In this document: positions 14,744 to 24,486 of the stretch, in pieces
How positions within the stretch are numbered: position 1 is the stretch's first letter
Layout of the letters: each line of letters begins with the position of its first letter
Source: Cellulomonas sp.
GTDB lineage: Bacteria; Actinomycetota; Actinomycetes; Actinomycetales; Cellulomonadaceae
Assembly: GCF_017744555.1 (NCBI RefSeq)
Contig: NZ_JAGIBD010000024.1
Span: 1 to 51,248 of the forward strand
Length of the DNA stretch: 51,248 bases
Direction: 5' to 3'
The notes under the pieces: model-generated
What the model saw: only the letters and a program-made list of their open reading frames with translations
The model's database searches: none
Told to the model about the DNA's origin: nothing
Made by a program: the position numbers and the translations under genes

Positions 14744-15441
14744 GGGGTGTCCTCTCGCAGGGCAGGGGCGGCGCCGCGTCCGCGCTGGTCGGGCGGGGAG
14801 TCGGCCTCGGAATTCCCTCATGCGCCGGTGCCGGTGGCGATGCCCGGATGAGGTGACGTGGGACACGGCGGCGTCCAGAGCGGGGCGAACCGGGACGAGT
14901 CCGGGGGTGATCTCGTCGGCAGGTTCGTCCGAACGAGTGAGCACGGCCGCGTGCGGGGCCGGTGGTCCCTTTCCGTGCGGACATTCCTGTGCTGCGCGCC
15001 GCCGGGTTCACCACGGCGGGCAGGAAATCGGCGGGTCTGTCCTTTCAGGGCGTTCTGGTGCTCGATTCCCGGTCCGTTCCTGTCGCGGCGGCCGCGAGGC
15101 CTGTCGGGTCGTCGGGCCAGCGAGGTAGCAGGTAACTCCGCGGCAGGCACAGGCCCGTCGTCGCGCGGGAGATGAGTCGACCGGCCCCGCCGGGGATCGG
15201 TGACCGGCGCCGCGAAGAAATGCTGACGGCGACGTGCGGTCGATAACGATGTCGGCATTCTTGTCACAATGTTGTGGGCTGTTCGTGACCCGTCTGCGCT
15301 GGACACGCTCCCAGCAGTCAGTTGCTCCGGCAGACCATTGACTTCACCCCGTGACAGTCGTTAGCGTCCAATGTGATCCATTAGTACATAGTCCTTACAT
15401 ATTCCCGGATCGACGACCCCCTCGAGGACCAGGAGATGACG
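14744..15441. other. Divergent intergenic region (surface protein / chitinase)
   Basis: I see no convincing gene in this 698-bp stretch. A 105-codon frame at 14858-15175 is Cys/Arg-rich, lacks a ribosome site and has no recognisable similarity. The segment from about 15220 to 15430 is clearly less GC-rich than the surroundings, with TTGTCACAATGTTGTG near 15260. It should hold both divergent promoters and operators. The unusual length suggests complex control of one or both exported proteins. Confidence 0.6.
15338..15367 (+). promoter_or_regulatory. Candidate sigma-70-type promoter of the chitinase gene
   Basis: TTGACT (15338-15343) is followed after 18 bp by TAGCGT (15362-15367). Both are close to actinobacterial -35/-10 consensus forms and lie about 75 bp before the start codon, in an AT-enriched segment. 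This is pattern-based only; TTAGTACAT just downstream could provide an alternative -10. Confidence 0.45.
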
Positions 15442-17142
<1,701 letters not shown>

Positions 17143-17159
17143 CACGCCCCATCCCCCGG

Positions 17160-17200
17160 GAGGGCGGTGGGCCGGTCGTCACGCCCGGCCCACCGCCCTC
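17160..17200 (+). terminator. Strong hairpin terminator after chitinase
   Basis: A perfect 16-bp stem (GAGGGCGGTGGGCCGG) with a 9-nt loop starts 18 bp past the chitinase stop. It is followed by GTGCTGTCCT rather than a run of T. Confidence 0.88.
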
Positions 17201-17270
17201 GTGCTGTCCTCGGGAGGCCGCGCCCGCCGCGCGTGCGGCCCGTCCGTCTGTTGTCACCGCCCGTGCGCCC

Positions 17271-17334
17271 AGACCGTGGGTTGTCGCCGAGACCGTGGCT
17301 TCCAACCACCGGAGTCGGCGACAACCCACGGTCT
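17271..17334. repeat. 20-bp perfect inverted repeat with structured loop
   Basis: Left arm AGACCGTGGGTTGTCGCCGA (17271-17290) and its exact reverse complement (17315-17334) flank a 24-nt spacer, which itself holds GTGG...CCAC and another copy of GACCGTGG. A degenerate relative, TTGTCACCGCCCGTG, precedes it at about 17251. It is not needed as a terminator, since the chitinase already has one, and it lies against a 5'-truncated gene. It could be a REP/MITE-like element or a tip of a lost mobile element. Confidence 0.75.
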
Positions 17335-17404
17335 CGGCCTTCCACCGGGGCGGCGGGGCGTGCGACGACGCCGCCGGCTCGGCGACCTCCCCGCGGCCCG
17401 TCGC

Positions 17405-17566
17405 CGCACGGTCGTCGTGCTGGGGCACGAGCAGACGGGCATCCCGCCCGAGGCGCTCGGCCTGCTCGACCAGCTCGTCGAGATCCCGATGATGGGCACC
17501 GGCGCGAGCCTCAACGTGGCGGTCGCGGGCTCGCTCGTCCTCTACCGGCTCGCCGGCCTCCTGTGA
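17405..17566 (+). pseudogene. 5'-truncated SpoU/TrmH-family RNA methyltransferase remnant
   Basis: The frame ending at 17566 encodes RTVVVLGHEQTGIPPEAL, then LLDQLVEIPMMGTGASLNVAVAGSLVLYRLAGLL. These are SpoU motifs 2 and 3, which make up the C-terminal knot of tRNA/rRNA 2'-O-methyltransferases and bind S-adenosylmethionine. The N-terminal 150 or so residues are missing; upstream is only low-complexity Arg-rich translation and the inverted repeat at 17271-17334. Without motif 1 it cannot be an active enzyme. The gene was probably cut by a rearrangement at or near the repeat. Homology is convincing from about 17405; the upstream limit is approximate. Confidence 0.8.
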
Positions 17567-17611
17567 GGTCGTGACTTCCGGGCGAGGTCGTACGTTGCAG
17601 CTCACGACCTC
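17565..17611. repeat. 10-bp inverted repeat (GAGGTCGTGA)
   Basis: GAGGTCGTGA (17565-17574) and its exact reverse complement (17602-17611) enclose 27 nt that include a further GAGGTCGTA. It begins on the stop of the methyltransferase remnant. It could be that gene's old terminator or a second small intergenic repeat. Confidence 0.55.
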
Positions 17612-17652
17612 GACCACAATCGACGAACTCGCGCTCTGCCCTCGGCGCGAGC

Positions 17653-17682
17653 GGAGGGCCGGTCGCATCCGACCGGCCCTCC
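17653..17682 (-). terminator. Hairpin terminator of the aceA-aceB operon
   Basis: A perfect 13-bp stem (GGAGGGCCGGTCG, loop CATC) lies 28 bp beyond the aceB stop on its transcript. There is no T-run, as is usual in this genome. Confidence 0.85.
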
Positions 17683-17710
17683 GCCGTCCAGCCCTGCTCG
17701 ATCCGTGGGA

Positions 17711-19366
17711 TCAGTCCCGGGCGACCAGGTACTGGGTGTACGCGGGCACCGTGAGGAACGTCGGGAAGTCGTCGGCGAGCGCGACCTGCCGGAACAGGTC
17801 GGCCGCGTCGTCGTACCGGTCGCCGTCGGTCCGCTCGAGCTCGGCGAGCACGGAGGTCAGCGCGTCCTCGACGAGGGCAGCGGTGATCGTCGTCCCGGAC
17901 TCCGTGACGACCCCCTGCCGGACCCACTGCCACACCTGCGACCGGGAGATCTCGGCGGTGGCGGCGTCCTCCATGAGGTTGTCGATCGCGACGGCCCCGA
18001 TCCCGCGCAGCCACGCCTCGAGGTACCGGACGGCGACGGACACGTTCGCCCGCAGACCCGCGTCGGTGACCGTCCCGCCCGCGGACCCGATGTCGAGCAG
18101 CTCGGCGGCCGTCACGCAGACGTCGGACCGCAGCCGGTCCCGCTGGTCGACCCGGTCACCCAGGGCCTCGTCGAACACCTCCCGCGCGATCGGGACGAGG
18201 TCCGGGTGCGCAACCCACGTGCCGTCGAACCCCTGCCCGGCCTCCCGCTCCTTGTCGGCACGCACCTGCGCCAGCGCCCGGGAGGTGACCTCGGGGTCGC
18301 GCCGGTTCGGGATGAACGCGCTCATCCCGCCGATGGCCTGCGCCCCGCGACGGTGGCAGGTGGCGACGAGCAGCTCGGTGTACGCCTTCATGAAGGGGAC
18401 CGTCATGGTGACCTGCGACCGGTCGGGCAGCACGAACCGGGAGCCGCGGGCCCGGAAGTTCTTGATGACGCTGAAGATGTAGTCCCAGCGTCCGGCGTTG
18501 AGGCCCGCGCAGTGGTCGCGCAGCTCGTAGAGGATCTCCTCCATCTCGAACGCGGCCGTGATGGTCTCGATGAGGACGGTCGCGCGGATGGTGCCGTGCC
18601 GCAGGCCCAGGTACGTCTCGGTGAACCGGAACACGTCGTCCCACAGCCGCGCCTCGAGGTGCCCCTCGAGCTTGGGCAGGTACAGGTAGGGCCCGCGGCC
18701 GGAGTCGATGAGCGCCTGCGCGTTGTGGAACAGGTAGAGGCCCGCGTCGAGCAGCGACGCCGACGCCGCGTAGGCCTGGCCGGCGCGGTCGGTGTACCGG
18801 ACGTGCTGCTCCGTGAGGTGCCAACCGCGCGGGCGGAAGACGATCGTCGGCGTCTCGGAACCGACCGTGTACCGCTTGCCCTCGGGCGACGTGAAGTCGA
18901 CCTGCCCGCGGATCGCGTCGAACAGGCTGTGCTGCCCGCCGACGACGTTCGCCCAGGTGGGGCTCGTGGCGTCCTCCATGTCGGCGAGCCACACCTTCGC
19001 GCCGGAGTTGAGCGCGTTGACGGTCATCTTCCGGTCGGTCGGGCCGGTGATCTCGACGCGGCGGTCCTCCAGCCCGGGTCCGGGACCGGCGACCCGCCAC
19101 GTGGGGTCGGCGCGCAGGTGCGCGGTCAGCGGCAGGAAGGACGGGTCTGCGCCGTCGGAGAACCGGTCGCGGCGCCGCTGCCGGGCGAGCAGCAGCTCGT
19201 GACGTCGTCCGGCGAACTGTGCGTGCAGGTCGGTGAGGAAGTCGAGCGCCGCCGTCGTGAGGATCTCGGCGGTGCCGGGGACGGGCGCGCCGGTCACGTC
19301 GAGCGTCGGGCGGGCGAACGGTTGGTCCAGCAGGTTCCGGCCGGGGGCCGGCATGGTCATGGTCAT
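17711..19366 (-). CDS. aceB: Malate synthase A
   Basis: This malate synthase of about 551 residues condenses glyoxylate with acetyl-CoA to malate, the second step of the glyoxylate shunt, in the cytosol. Visible signatures are KMTVNALNSGAKVWLADMEDATSPTW with active-site Asp/Glu, PRGWHLTEQHV, YLYLPKLEGHLEARLW, TVLIETITAAFEMEEILYEL, MSAFIPNRRDPEV and GFDGTWVAHPDLV. Family length is about 530-550, so it is full length. Four in-frame ATGs open the frame (19372, 19366, 19360, 19354). AGGAG abuts the first and is 6 nt from the second, so I choose 19366. It lies 38 bp downstream of aceA on the same strand. They form one operon, probably repressed by the divergent RamB-like protein. Confidence 0.96.
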   Translation of the reverse strand: MTMTMPAPGRNLLDQPFARPTLDVTGAPVPGTAEILTTAALDFLTDLHAQFAGRRHELLLARQRRRDRFSDGADPSFLPLTAHLRADPTWRVAGPGPGLEDRRVEITGPTDRKMTVNALNSGAKVWLADMEDATSPTWANVVGGQHSLFDAIRGQVDFTSPEGKRYTVGSETPTIVFRPRGWHLTEQHVRYTDRAGQAYAASASLLDAGLYLFHNAQALIDSGRGPYLYLPKLEGHLEARLWDDVFRFTETYLGLRHGTIRATVLIETITAAFEMEEILYELRDHCAGLNAGRWDYIFSVIKNFRARGSRFVLPDRSQVTMTVPFMKAYTELLVATCHRRGAQAIGGMSAFIPNRRDPEVTSRALAQVRADKEREAGQGFDGTWVAHPDLVPIAREVFDEALGDRVDQRDRLRSDVCVTAAELLDIGSAGGTVTDAGLRANVSVAVRYLEAWLRGIGAVAIDNLMEDAATAEISRSQVWQWVRQGVVTESGTTITAALVEDALTSVLAELERTDGDRYDDAADLFRQVALADDFPTFLTVPAYTQYLVARD

Positions 19367-19404
19367 CGTCATCTCCTGGAGAGAGCCGTCGGGTGTGCGG
19401 TGCG

Positions 19405-20715
19405 TCAGTGGGTGAACTGCGCGGCCTCGGTCGAGCCGGCGAGCGCGAGGGTGGCGCTGTCGGGGGTGATCGCGGTGGCGACCTTGTCGAAGTAGCCGGT
19501 GCCGACCTCGCGCTGGTGGCGGGTCGCGGTGTAGCCGCGGGCCTCCGAGGCGAACTCGGCCTCCTGCAGCTCGACGTACGCGCTCATGCCGCGGGCCGCG
19601 TAGCCCTGGGCGAGGTCGAACATCGAGTGGTTGAGGGCGTGGAAGCCGGCGAGGGTGATGAACTGGAACGCGTACCCGTACCCGGCGAGCTCGCGCTGGA
19701 ACCGCGCGATCTGCTGGTCGTCGAGGTGCTGGCGCCAGTTGAACGACGGCGAGCAGTTGTAGGCGAGGAGCTTGCCGGGGAACTGCTCGTGGATCCGCTC
19801 GGCGAACTCGATCGCGAGCGCGATGTCCGGGGTGGACGTCTCGACCCAGATGAGGTCCGAGAACGGCGCGTACGCGGCGGCCCGGGCGACGACGGCGTCG
19901 AGCCCCGGCCGCACCCGGAAGTACCCCTCGGACGTCCGCTCCCCCGTGAGGAACTCGTGGTCGCGCTCGTCGGCGTCGGACGTCACGAGGTCGGCCGCGA
20001 GCGCGTCGGTCCGCGCGATGACGACCGTCGGAACCCCCGCGACGTCGGCCGCGAGCCGCGCGGCCGAGAGCGTCCGGACGTGCTGCGACGTCGGGACGAG
20101 CACCTTGCCGCCGAGGTGGCCGCACTTCTTCTCGGCCGCGAGCTGGTCCTCCCAGTGCACGCCCGCGGCGCCGGCCGCGATCATCGCGTGCATGAGCTCG
20201 TAGGCGTTGAGCGGGCCCCCGAACCCGGCCTCGGCGTCCGCGACGATCGGCGCGAGCCACTCGCGGGTGCGCCGCCCGTTCTCGCTGGTGTCGACCTGGT
20301 CGGCGCGCAGCAGCGCGTTGTTGATGCGCCGGACGACCGCGGGCACGGAGTTCGCCGGGTACAGCGACTGGTCGGGGTACGTCTGGCCGGACAGGTTCGC
20401 GTCGGCGGCCACCTGCCACCCCGACAGGTAGATCGCCTCGAGGCCCGCGCGGACCTGCTGGACGGCCTGGTTGCCCGTGAGCGCGCCGAGCGCCGGGACG
20501 TGGGTGCGGCTGTGCAGCAGCTCCCAGAGCCGCTCGGCCCCCCTGCGGGCGAGCGTGTGCTCCTCGCGCACCGAACCGCGCAGCTCGACGACGTCCTGGG
20601 CCGAGTAGGACCGGCGCACACCGGCCCACCTCGGGTCGGTCTCCCACCGGGCGGCGAGCTGCTCGGCGGTCTCGGTCTGGTCCCCCGGACGAGGGGTCGT
20701 GCTGGTGGTGCTCAT
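19405..20715 (-). CDS. aceA: Isocitrate lyase
   Basis: This 436-residue enzyme cleaves isocitrate to succinate and glyoxylate, the first step of the glyoxylate shunt. The signature [14 protein letters not shown] carries the catalytic Cys198. [18 protein letters not shown] and YNCSPSFNW are other conserved segments. The start at ATG 20715 has GGAGG about 8 nt upstream, which is better than an upstream in-frame start at 20769. It is first in the aceA-aceB operon. The 152-bp gap to the divergent ramB-like gene holds the promoter and one copy of the GCGGTTCTTCTC word, 22 bp before the start codon. Growth on acetate, fatty acids or similar C2 sources is implied. Confidence 0.97.
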   Translation of the reverse strand: MSTTSTTPRPGDQTETAEQLAARWETDPRWAGVRRSYSAQDVVELRGSVREEHTLARRGAERLWELLHSRTHVPALGALTGNQAVQQVRAGLEAIYLSGWQVAADANLSGQTYPDQSLYPANSVPAVVRRINNALLRADQVDTSENGRRTREWLAPIVADAEAGFGGPLNAYELMHAMIAAGAAGVHWEDQLAAEKKCGHLGGKVLVPTSQHVRTLSAARLAADVAGVPTVVIARTDALAADLVTSDADERDHEFLTGERTSEGYFRVRPGLDAVVARAAAYAPFSDLIWVETSTPDIALAIEFAERIHEQFPGKLLAYNCSPSFNWRQHLDDQQIARFQRELAGYGYAFQFITLAGFHALNHSMFDLAQGYAARGMSAYVELQEAEFASEARGYTATRHQREVGTGYFDKVATAITPDSATLALAGSTEAAQFTH

Positions 20716-20736
20716 CGCGTGGCCTCCGTCGTTATG

Positions 20737-20831
20737 GCGGTTCTTCTCGGCGTTCTCGCCTGAGGACAACGGTGCTCGTCGTAACCGTGCAGATCACCGG
20801 TCTGAGGAGGGGAAGATCCGCGGTTCTTCTC
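20737..20831. promoter_or_regulatory. Duplicated 12-bp word in the aceA/ramB divergent promoter region
   Basis: GCGGTTCTTCTC occurs exactly at 20737-20748 and again at 20820-20831, 83 bp apart (close to eight helical turns). One copy is about 22 bp upstream of aceA and the other about 36 bp upstream of the regulator gene. This placement fits an operator for autoregulation and aceA repression. It does not resemble the Corynebacterium RamB consensus, so the assignment is inference. Confidence 0.55.
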
Positions 20832-20867
20832 CTGGACGGAAGGAGTCAGGGCTGAGACGGTGGTCAC

Positions 20868-22328
20868 ATGGCGACGACGACGTCCGCACCCCCGCCCGGT
20901 GGCATCGACACCTTGGTCCTCGGCCGGCGCATCCGGCACCTGCGCACGGCCCGGGACATGACGCTCGACGACCTGGGGGCGGCCATCGGCCGCGCCCCGT
21001 CGCAGGTGTCGATGCTCGAGAACGGCCACCGCGAGCCCAAGCTCTCGCTGCTCGGTCTCGTCGCCGAGGCGCTCGACGTCCCCCTGTCCGAGCTGCTGCG
21101 CACCGACCCGCCCACCCGCCGGGCCGCCCTCGAGGTCGAGCTCGAGCGGGCCCAGCGCGGTCCCCTGTTCGCGTCGCTCGGCATCCCGCCCGTCAAGGTG
21201 GGCCGCTCGCTGCCGCCCGACGCGCTCGAAGCCCTCGTCCGGCTGCAGGCCGAGATCCAGCGCCTGCTCACCGAGAACGCCGCGACCCCCGAGGAGGCCC
21301 GTCGCGCCAACGCCGAGCTGCGGGCCCGCATGCGCGCGCAGGACAACTACTTCCCCGAGCTCGAGGAGCACGCCCGCACCCTGCTCAAGGCCATCGACCA
21401 CCCCGGCGGACCGCTGTCGCAGCGCGCGACCGCCGACATCGCGGCACACCTCGGCTTCTCGCTGCACTACGTCACGGACCTGCCGCACTCCACCCGGTCG
21501 GTCACCGACCTCGCACACGGCCGCATCTACCTGTCGCAGGGCACCGGCAGCACCGCGGACGCCCGCTCACCGCTCCTGCAGGCCCTCGCGAGCCACGTGC
21601 TCGGCCACGCGGAGCCGCGCGACTACGGCGACTTCCTGCGCCAGCGCGTCGAGGCCAACTACATGGCCGCCGCGCTCATGCTCCCCGAGGACGGCGCCGT
21701 GCCGTTCCTGCAGCAGGCGAAGAACGAGCGCCGGCTGTCCGTCGAGGACCTGCGCGACACGTTCGCCGTCCCGTACGAGACCGCCGCGCACCGGTTCACC
21801 AACCTCGCGACGCGGCACCTCGGCATCCCGGTGCACTTCATGAAGGTCCACGAGGGCGGCACGCTGCACAAGGCGTACGAGAACGACGGCGTCGTGTTCC
21901 CGTCGGACCCGCTCGGCGCGATCGAGGGGCAGCCCGTGTGCCGGCAGTGGACGGCCCGCGTCGTGTTCACGCTGCCCGACCGGTTCTCGCCGTACTACCA
22001 GTACACCGACACGTCGTCCGGCACGTACTGGTGCACGTCGCGCGTGCAGCCGTCGTCGCAGGGCGCCTTCTCCGTGAGCGTCGGTGTGCCGTTCTCGCAG
22101 GTCAGGTGGTTCCGCGGACGCGAGACGACCGAGCGCTCGCAGTCCCGCTGCCCCGACCCGACGTGCTGCCGGCAGCCGCCCGCGGACCTCGCGCAGCGGT
22201 GGGCCTCGCAGGCCTGGCCGAGCGCCCGCCCGCACGCGTCCCTGCTCGCCGCGCTGCCCGTGGGGGTGTTCCCGGGGGTCGACACCACGGAGGTCTACCG
22301 GTTCCTCGACCGGCACGCGCCGGAGTGA
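20868..22328 (+). CDS. ramB: RamB-like XRE/short-chain regulator (HTH + ImmA/IrrE-like + C-terminal domain)
   Basis: This 486-residue transcription regulator has an N-terminal HTH_3 domain (about residues 20-80): LGRRIRHLRTARDMTLDDLGAAI, then GRAPSQVSMLENGHREPKLS. A helical linker follows, then an ImmA/IrrE-type region (VLGHAEPRDYGDFLRQRVEANYMAAALMLPE), where the classical HExxH is degenerate. The C-terminal DUF2083 domain is Cys-rich (CPDPTCCRQPP). This is the architecture of Corynebacterium RamB and mycobacterial Rv0465c, which regulate acetate and glyoxylate genes. Its position divergent from aceA-aceB supports that role. The start is ATG 20868, with no close Shine-Dalgarno (AGGAG is 24 nt away), so it may be poorly translated or leaderless. 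The name is by family and context. Confidence 0.87.
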   Translation: MATTTSAPPPGGIDTLVLGRRIRHLRTARDMTLDDLGAAIGRAPSQVSMLENGHREPKLSLLGLVAEALDVPLSELLRTDPPTRRAALEVELERAQRGPLFASLGIPPVKVGRSLPPDALEALVRLQAEIQRLLTENAATPEEARRANAELRARMRAQDNYFPELEEHARTLLKAIDHPGGPLSQRATADIAAHLGFSLHYVTDLPHSTRSVTDLAHGRIYLSQGTGSTADARSPLLQALASHVLGHAEPRDYGDFLRQRVEANYMAAALMLPEDGAVPFLQQAKNERRLSVEDLRDTFAVPYETAAHRFTNLATRHLGIPVHFMKVHEGGTLHKAYENDGVVFPSDPLGAIEGQPVCRQWTARVVFTLPDRFSPYYQYTDTSSGTYWCTSRVQPSSQGAFSVSVGVPFSQVRWFRGRETTERSQSRCPDPTCCRQPPADLAQRWASQAWPSARPHASLLAALPVGVFPGVDTTEVYRFLDRHAPE

Positions 22329-22346
22329 CCCGGAGCGGGGCCGGCG

Positions 22347-23147
22347 TCAGGGCACGATCGAGTCCACGTACCCGCCGTCCACCCGGACGGCCGCCCCGGT
22401 GGTCGCCGACGCGAGCGGTGAGGCGAGGTAGACGACCAGGTGCGCGATCTCGTCGGGCTCGATGAGCCGCTGCAACAGCGACTGCGGCCGGTGCAGACGC
22501 ATGAACTCGCGCTGCGCCTCGTCCCACGGGAGCGACCGGTCGACGAGCTGGTAGACGAAGTCCTCGACACCGCCGGTGTGCGTCGGCCCCGCGATCACCG
22601 AGTTGACCGTCACGCCCGTGCCCGCCGCCTCCTTGGCGAACCCGCGCGAGACGCCGAGCAGAGCAGTCTTCGAGACGCCGTAGTGGACCATCTCGGTGGG
22701 GATGACGACCGCCGAGTCGCTCGCGATGTTCAGCACGCGCCCCCAGCCCTGCGCGGTCATCGCCGGCAGGTACGCCCTGGTCAGACGCACGGCGGTGAGC
22801 ACGTTGACCTCGAAGTAGCGGCGCCACTCGTCGTCCGTGATCTCCAGCGCCGGCCTGGCCTCGAAGATGCCGAGGTTGTTCACGAGCACGTCGACGTGCG
22901 GCACGGCGGCCAGCACCGCTGCCGTGCCGTCGTCCGTCGCGACGTCGCCCGGTGCCGCGACGAGGTCCGCGCCCGGGACGTCGTCGGCGATCCTGCCGAC
23001 CGCCGCGTGGACGGACTCCGCCGACCTGCCGTTCACCGCGACCGTGGCGCCCGCCCGGGCGAGGCCCGTGGCGATCGCCGCGCCGATGCCCTGCGTGGAG
23101 CCGGTGACGAGCGCGGTCCGGCCGCTGAGGTCGAGGGTCGTGGTCAC
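22347..23147 (-). CDS. SDR family oxidoreductase
   Basis: This classical short-chain dehydrogenase has 266 residues. The cofactor motif is LVTGSTQGIGAAIA (TGxxxGxG), NNLG is the structural motif, and the catalytic set is Asn in FEVNVLTAV, Ser in IASDSAVV and YGVSK (Tyr-x-x-x-Lys). The C-terminus ends ASATTGAAVRVDGGYVDSIVP, as in 3-oxoacyl-ACP reductase-like enzymes. An Arg after the second strand (VNGRSAES) suggests NADP(H). The substrate is not readable. It converges on the RamB-like gene (18-bp gap) with no visible operon partner upstream on its strand; the GyrI-like gene starts 95 bp away. Confidence 0.9.
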   Translation of the reverse strand: MTTTLDLSGRTALVTGSTQGIGAAIATGLARAGATVAVNGRSAESVHAAVGRIADDVPGADLVAAPGDVATDDGTAAVLAAVPHVDVLVNNLGIFEARPALEITDDEWRRYFEVNVLTAVRLTRAYLPAMTAQGWGRVLNIASDSAVVIPTEMVHYGVSKTALLGVSRGFAKEAAGTGVTVNSVIAGPTHTGGVEDFVYQLVDRSLPWDEAQREFMRLHRPQSLLQRLIEPDEIAHLVVYLASPLASATTGAAVRVDGGYVDSIVP

Positions 23148-23242
23148 CTGCCCGACGCTACGCGCGACGGTCGCGGGCCACCCGGTGGGCGCAGGCCGAC
23201 GGACGGGGGCGGTCCACCCGGCGCGTCCGGCCCGTGCGGTCG

Positions 23243-23890
23243 TCAGGCATGCCGGGCAGCATCGCCGTCGACGGGTGCGACCGGCTGCCGCAGGATCGTG
23301 CGCTGCTTCTCGGGCGGCACCCGGCGGAAGTCGCTCAGGTACACCTCGTGGTGCTTGCCGGCCATCCGCAGACCGTTGCCCGGGATGAACTCGTCGTGCA
23401 TCTGCGCCAGCACCGGCGCCTCGTCGTCGAACGACCCCACGTGCAGCGTCTGCACGCAGCGCCCCTCGGACAACGTCTCGAACCGGACGTCGTCGAGCCG
23501 CGCCGGACGCTCCTTCTTGGTCCCCACCTGGGCGATCGCGGCGTCGACGAGCTCCCCGCCGATCCCGTCCGGGACGAGCAGCAGCATCGTCCAGTCCCAG
23601 CGGCTCTTGTCACGCGCCCCCGTGAACGCCGCCATGTCGTCGGCCCACCACAGGCCCTCGAGCGGCGGGACGACGTAGTCGCGGCCCAGCTCGCGCCTGC
23701 TCGCGAACTTCAGCGTGTACGCGACCGGGTACAGCGCCTCGACGGCCTGCGTGAACGCCGGCGACGTGTTCGGGTCGCCGTGCCCGTCGATCATCAGGTA
23801 CCGCAGGTCGGGCATGTCGAGCACCCGGAACCGGCCACGCTGCGCGCGGTAGGCGTCGAGGTCCTTCTTGACGTCGAGCTTGTCCGTCAT
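23243..23890 (-). CDS. GyrI-like small-molecule-binding domain protein
   Basis: This 215-residue soluble protein starts MTDKLDVKKDLDAYRAQRGRFRVLDMPDLRYLMIDGHGDPN. It continues FTQAVEALYPVAYTLKF and GLWWADDM, and ends with a second half holding VRFETLSEGRCVQTLHVGSFDDEAPVL and KHHEVYLSDFRR. This is the duplicated SHS2 layout of GyrI-like (PF06445) standalone proteins, some of which hydrolyse or bind lipophilic cyclopropanoid or drug-like compounds. There is no DNA-binding domain. Its ATG overlaps the stop of the preceding lipoprotein gene (ATGA, 23887-23890), so the two are translationally coupled. Confidence 0.88.
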   Translation of the reverse strand: MTDKLDVKKDLDAYRAQRGRFRVLDMPDLRYLMIDGHGDPNTSPAFTQAVEALYPVAYTLKFASRRELGRDYVVPPLEGLWWADDMAAFTGARDKSRWDWTMLLLVPDGIGGELVDAAIAQVGTKKERPARLDDVRFETLSEGRCVQTLHVGSFDDEAPVLAQMHDEFIPGNGLRMAGKHHEVYLSDFRRVPPEKQRTILRQPVAPVDGDAARHA

Positions 23891-24486
23891 GCGTCTCCCG
23901 CGGGGTGCGACGTGCCGGCACGACGTGCCCGGACGGCCAGCGGGATCCCCACACCCGCTCCGACCACCAGGATGCCCACGACCCACCACACCCACGCCGG
24001 GGTGCCGCCCTCGTCGGGCGCCGGGACCGTGGTCGGGGACGGCGACGGGGTCGACGCGGTCGCCGTCGGCGTGGGCGTCGGGATCGGGGTGGGCGTCACC
24101 TCCGGCGTCTCCGTCGGCACCGCCGTCGGCGCCGGCTCGACCGTCGGCAGCGGGGCGGGCGCGACCGTCGGCTCGGTCGTCGGCACCGGCACCGGCGCCT
24201 GCGTCGGCTCGGGGGCCTGGGTCGGCTCCGCTGTCGGGGTCGGCCGGACGGGCAGCGTCCGTGTCGGCGTCGGCTCCGGGCTCGGCGTCGGCGTGGGGGT
24301 GGGTGTCGGCGTCGGCCTCGTCGGGCGCGTCACGGTCGGCGTCGGCACCGTGATCGTCGGGGAGGGCAAGGTCCCGGTCGGGTTCGGCCGCTCGATCCCG
24401 TCACCGCAGGACGCCAGCAGCAGCACCGCGAGCACGACACCCACGACGCCCGACGCCCGACGGGCGCCCTCGTGCGATGCGTTCAC
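23887..24486 (-). CDS. Pro/Thr-rich lipoprotein with additional C-terminal membrane anchor
   Basis: This 199-residue protein has a lipoprotein signal peptide with lipobox LLASC (Cys at about residue 27). A Pro/Thr/Val stretch of about 125 residues follows, with many TPTPTP-type steps (about 35-158), and then a hydrophobic helix WVWWVVGILVVGAGVGIPLAV with a basic tail RARRAGTSHP. If both signals are used, the protein is tethered to the outer face at its N-terminus and spans the membrane at its C-terminus, so the linker would form a loop in the wall. It is coupled to the GyrI-like gene. The repetitive codons also generate an apparent open frame on the other strand. The function is unknown. Confidence 0.8.
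   Translation of the reverse strand: MNASHEGARRASGVVGVVLAVLLLASCGDGIERPNPTGTLPSPTITVPTPTVTRPTRPTPTPTPTPTPSPEPTPTRTLPVRPTPTAEPTQAPEPTQAPVPVPTTEPTVAPAPLPTVEPAPTAVPTETPEVTPTPIPTPTPTATASTPSPSPTTVPAPDEGGTPAWVWWVVGILVVGAGVGIPLAVRARRAGTSHPAGDA

Noticed and set aside
11000..14851. Very long open frame on the plus strand (over 1280 codons) opposite the LATTG surface protein
   Set aside because: Its translation is Arg/Gly/Val/Asp-rich low complexity without domains; the opposite frame has a signal peptide, repeats and sorting signal. Such long antisense frames are usual at very high GC.
14880..15160. Possible riboswitch (c-di-AMP type) upstream of the surface protein
   Set aside because: I could not find the conserved core elements by eye, so I do not claim one; a covariance-model scan would decide.
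14858..15175. 105-codon frame in the surface protein/chitinase gap
   Set aside because: No ribosome site, unusual Cys/Arg content and no recognisable similarity.
23980..24380. Tandem DNA repeat resembling a microsatellite or CRISPR-like array
   Set aside because: The short-period repetition encodes the Pro/Thr-rich linker of the lipoprotein; there are no conserved repeats with unique spacers.
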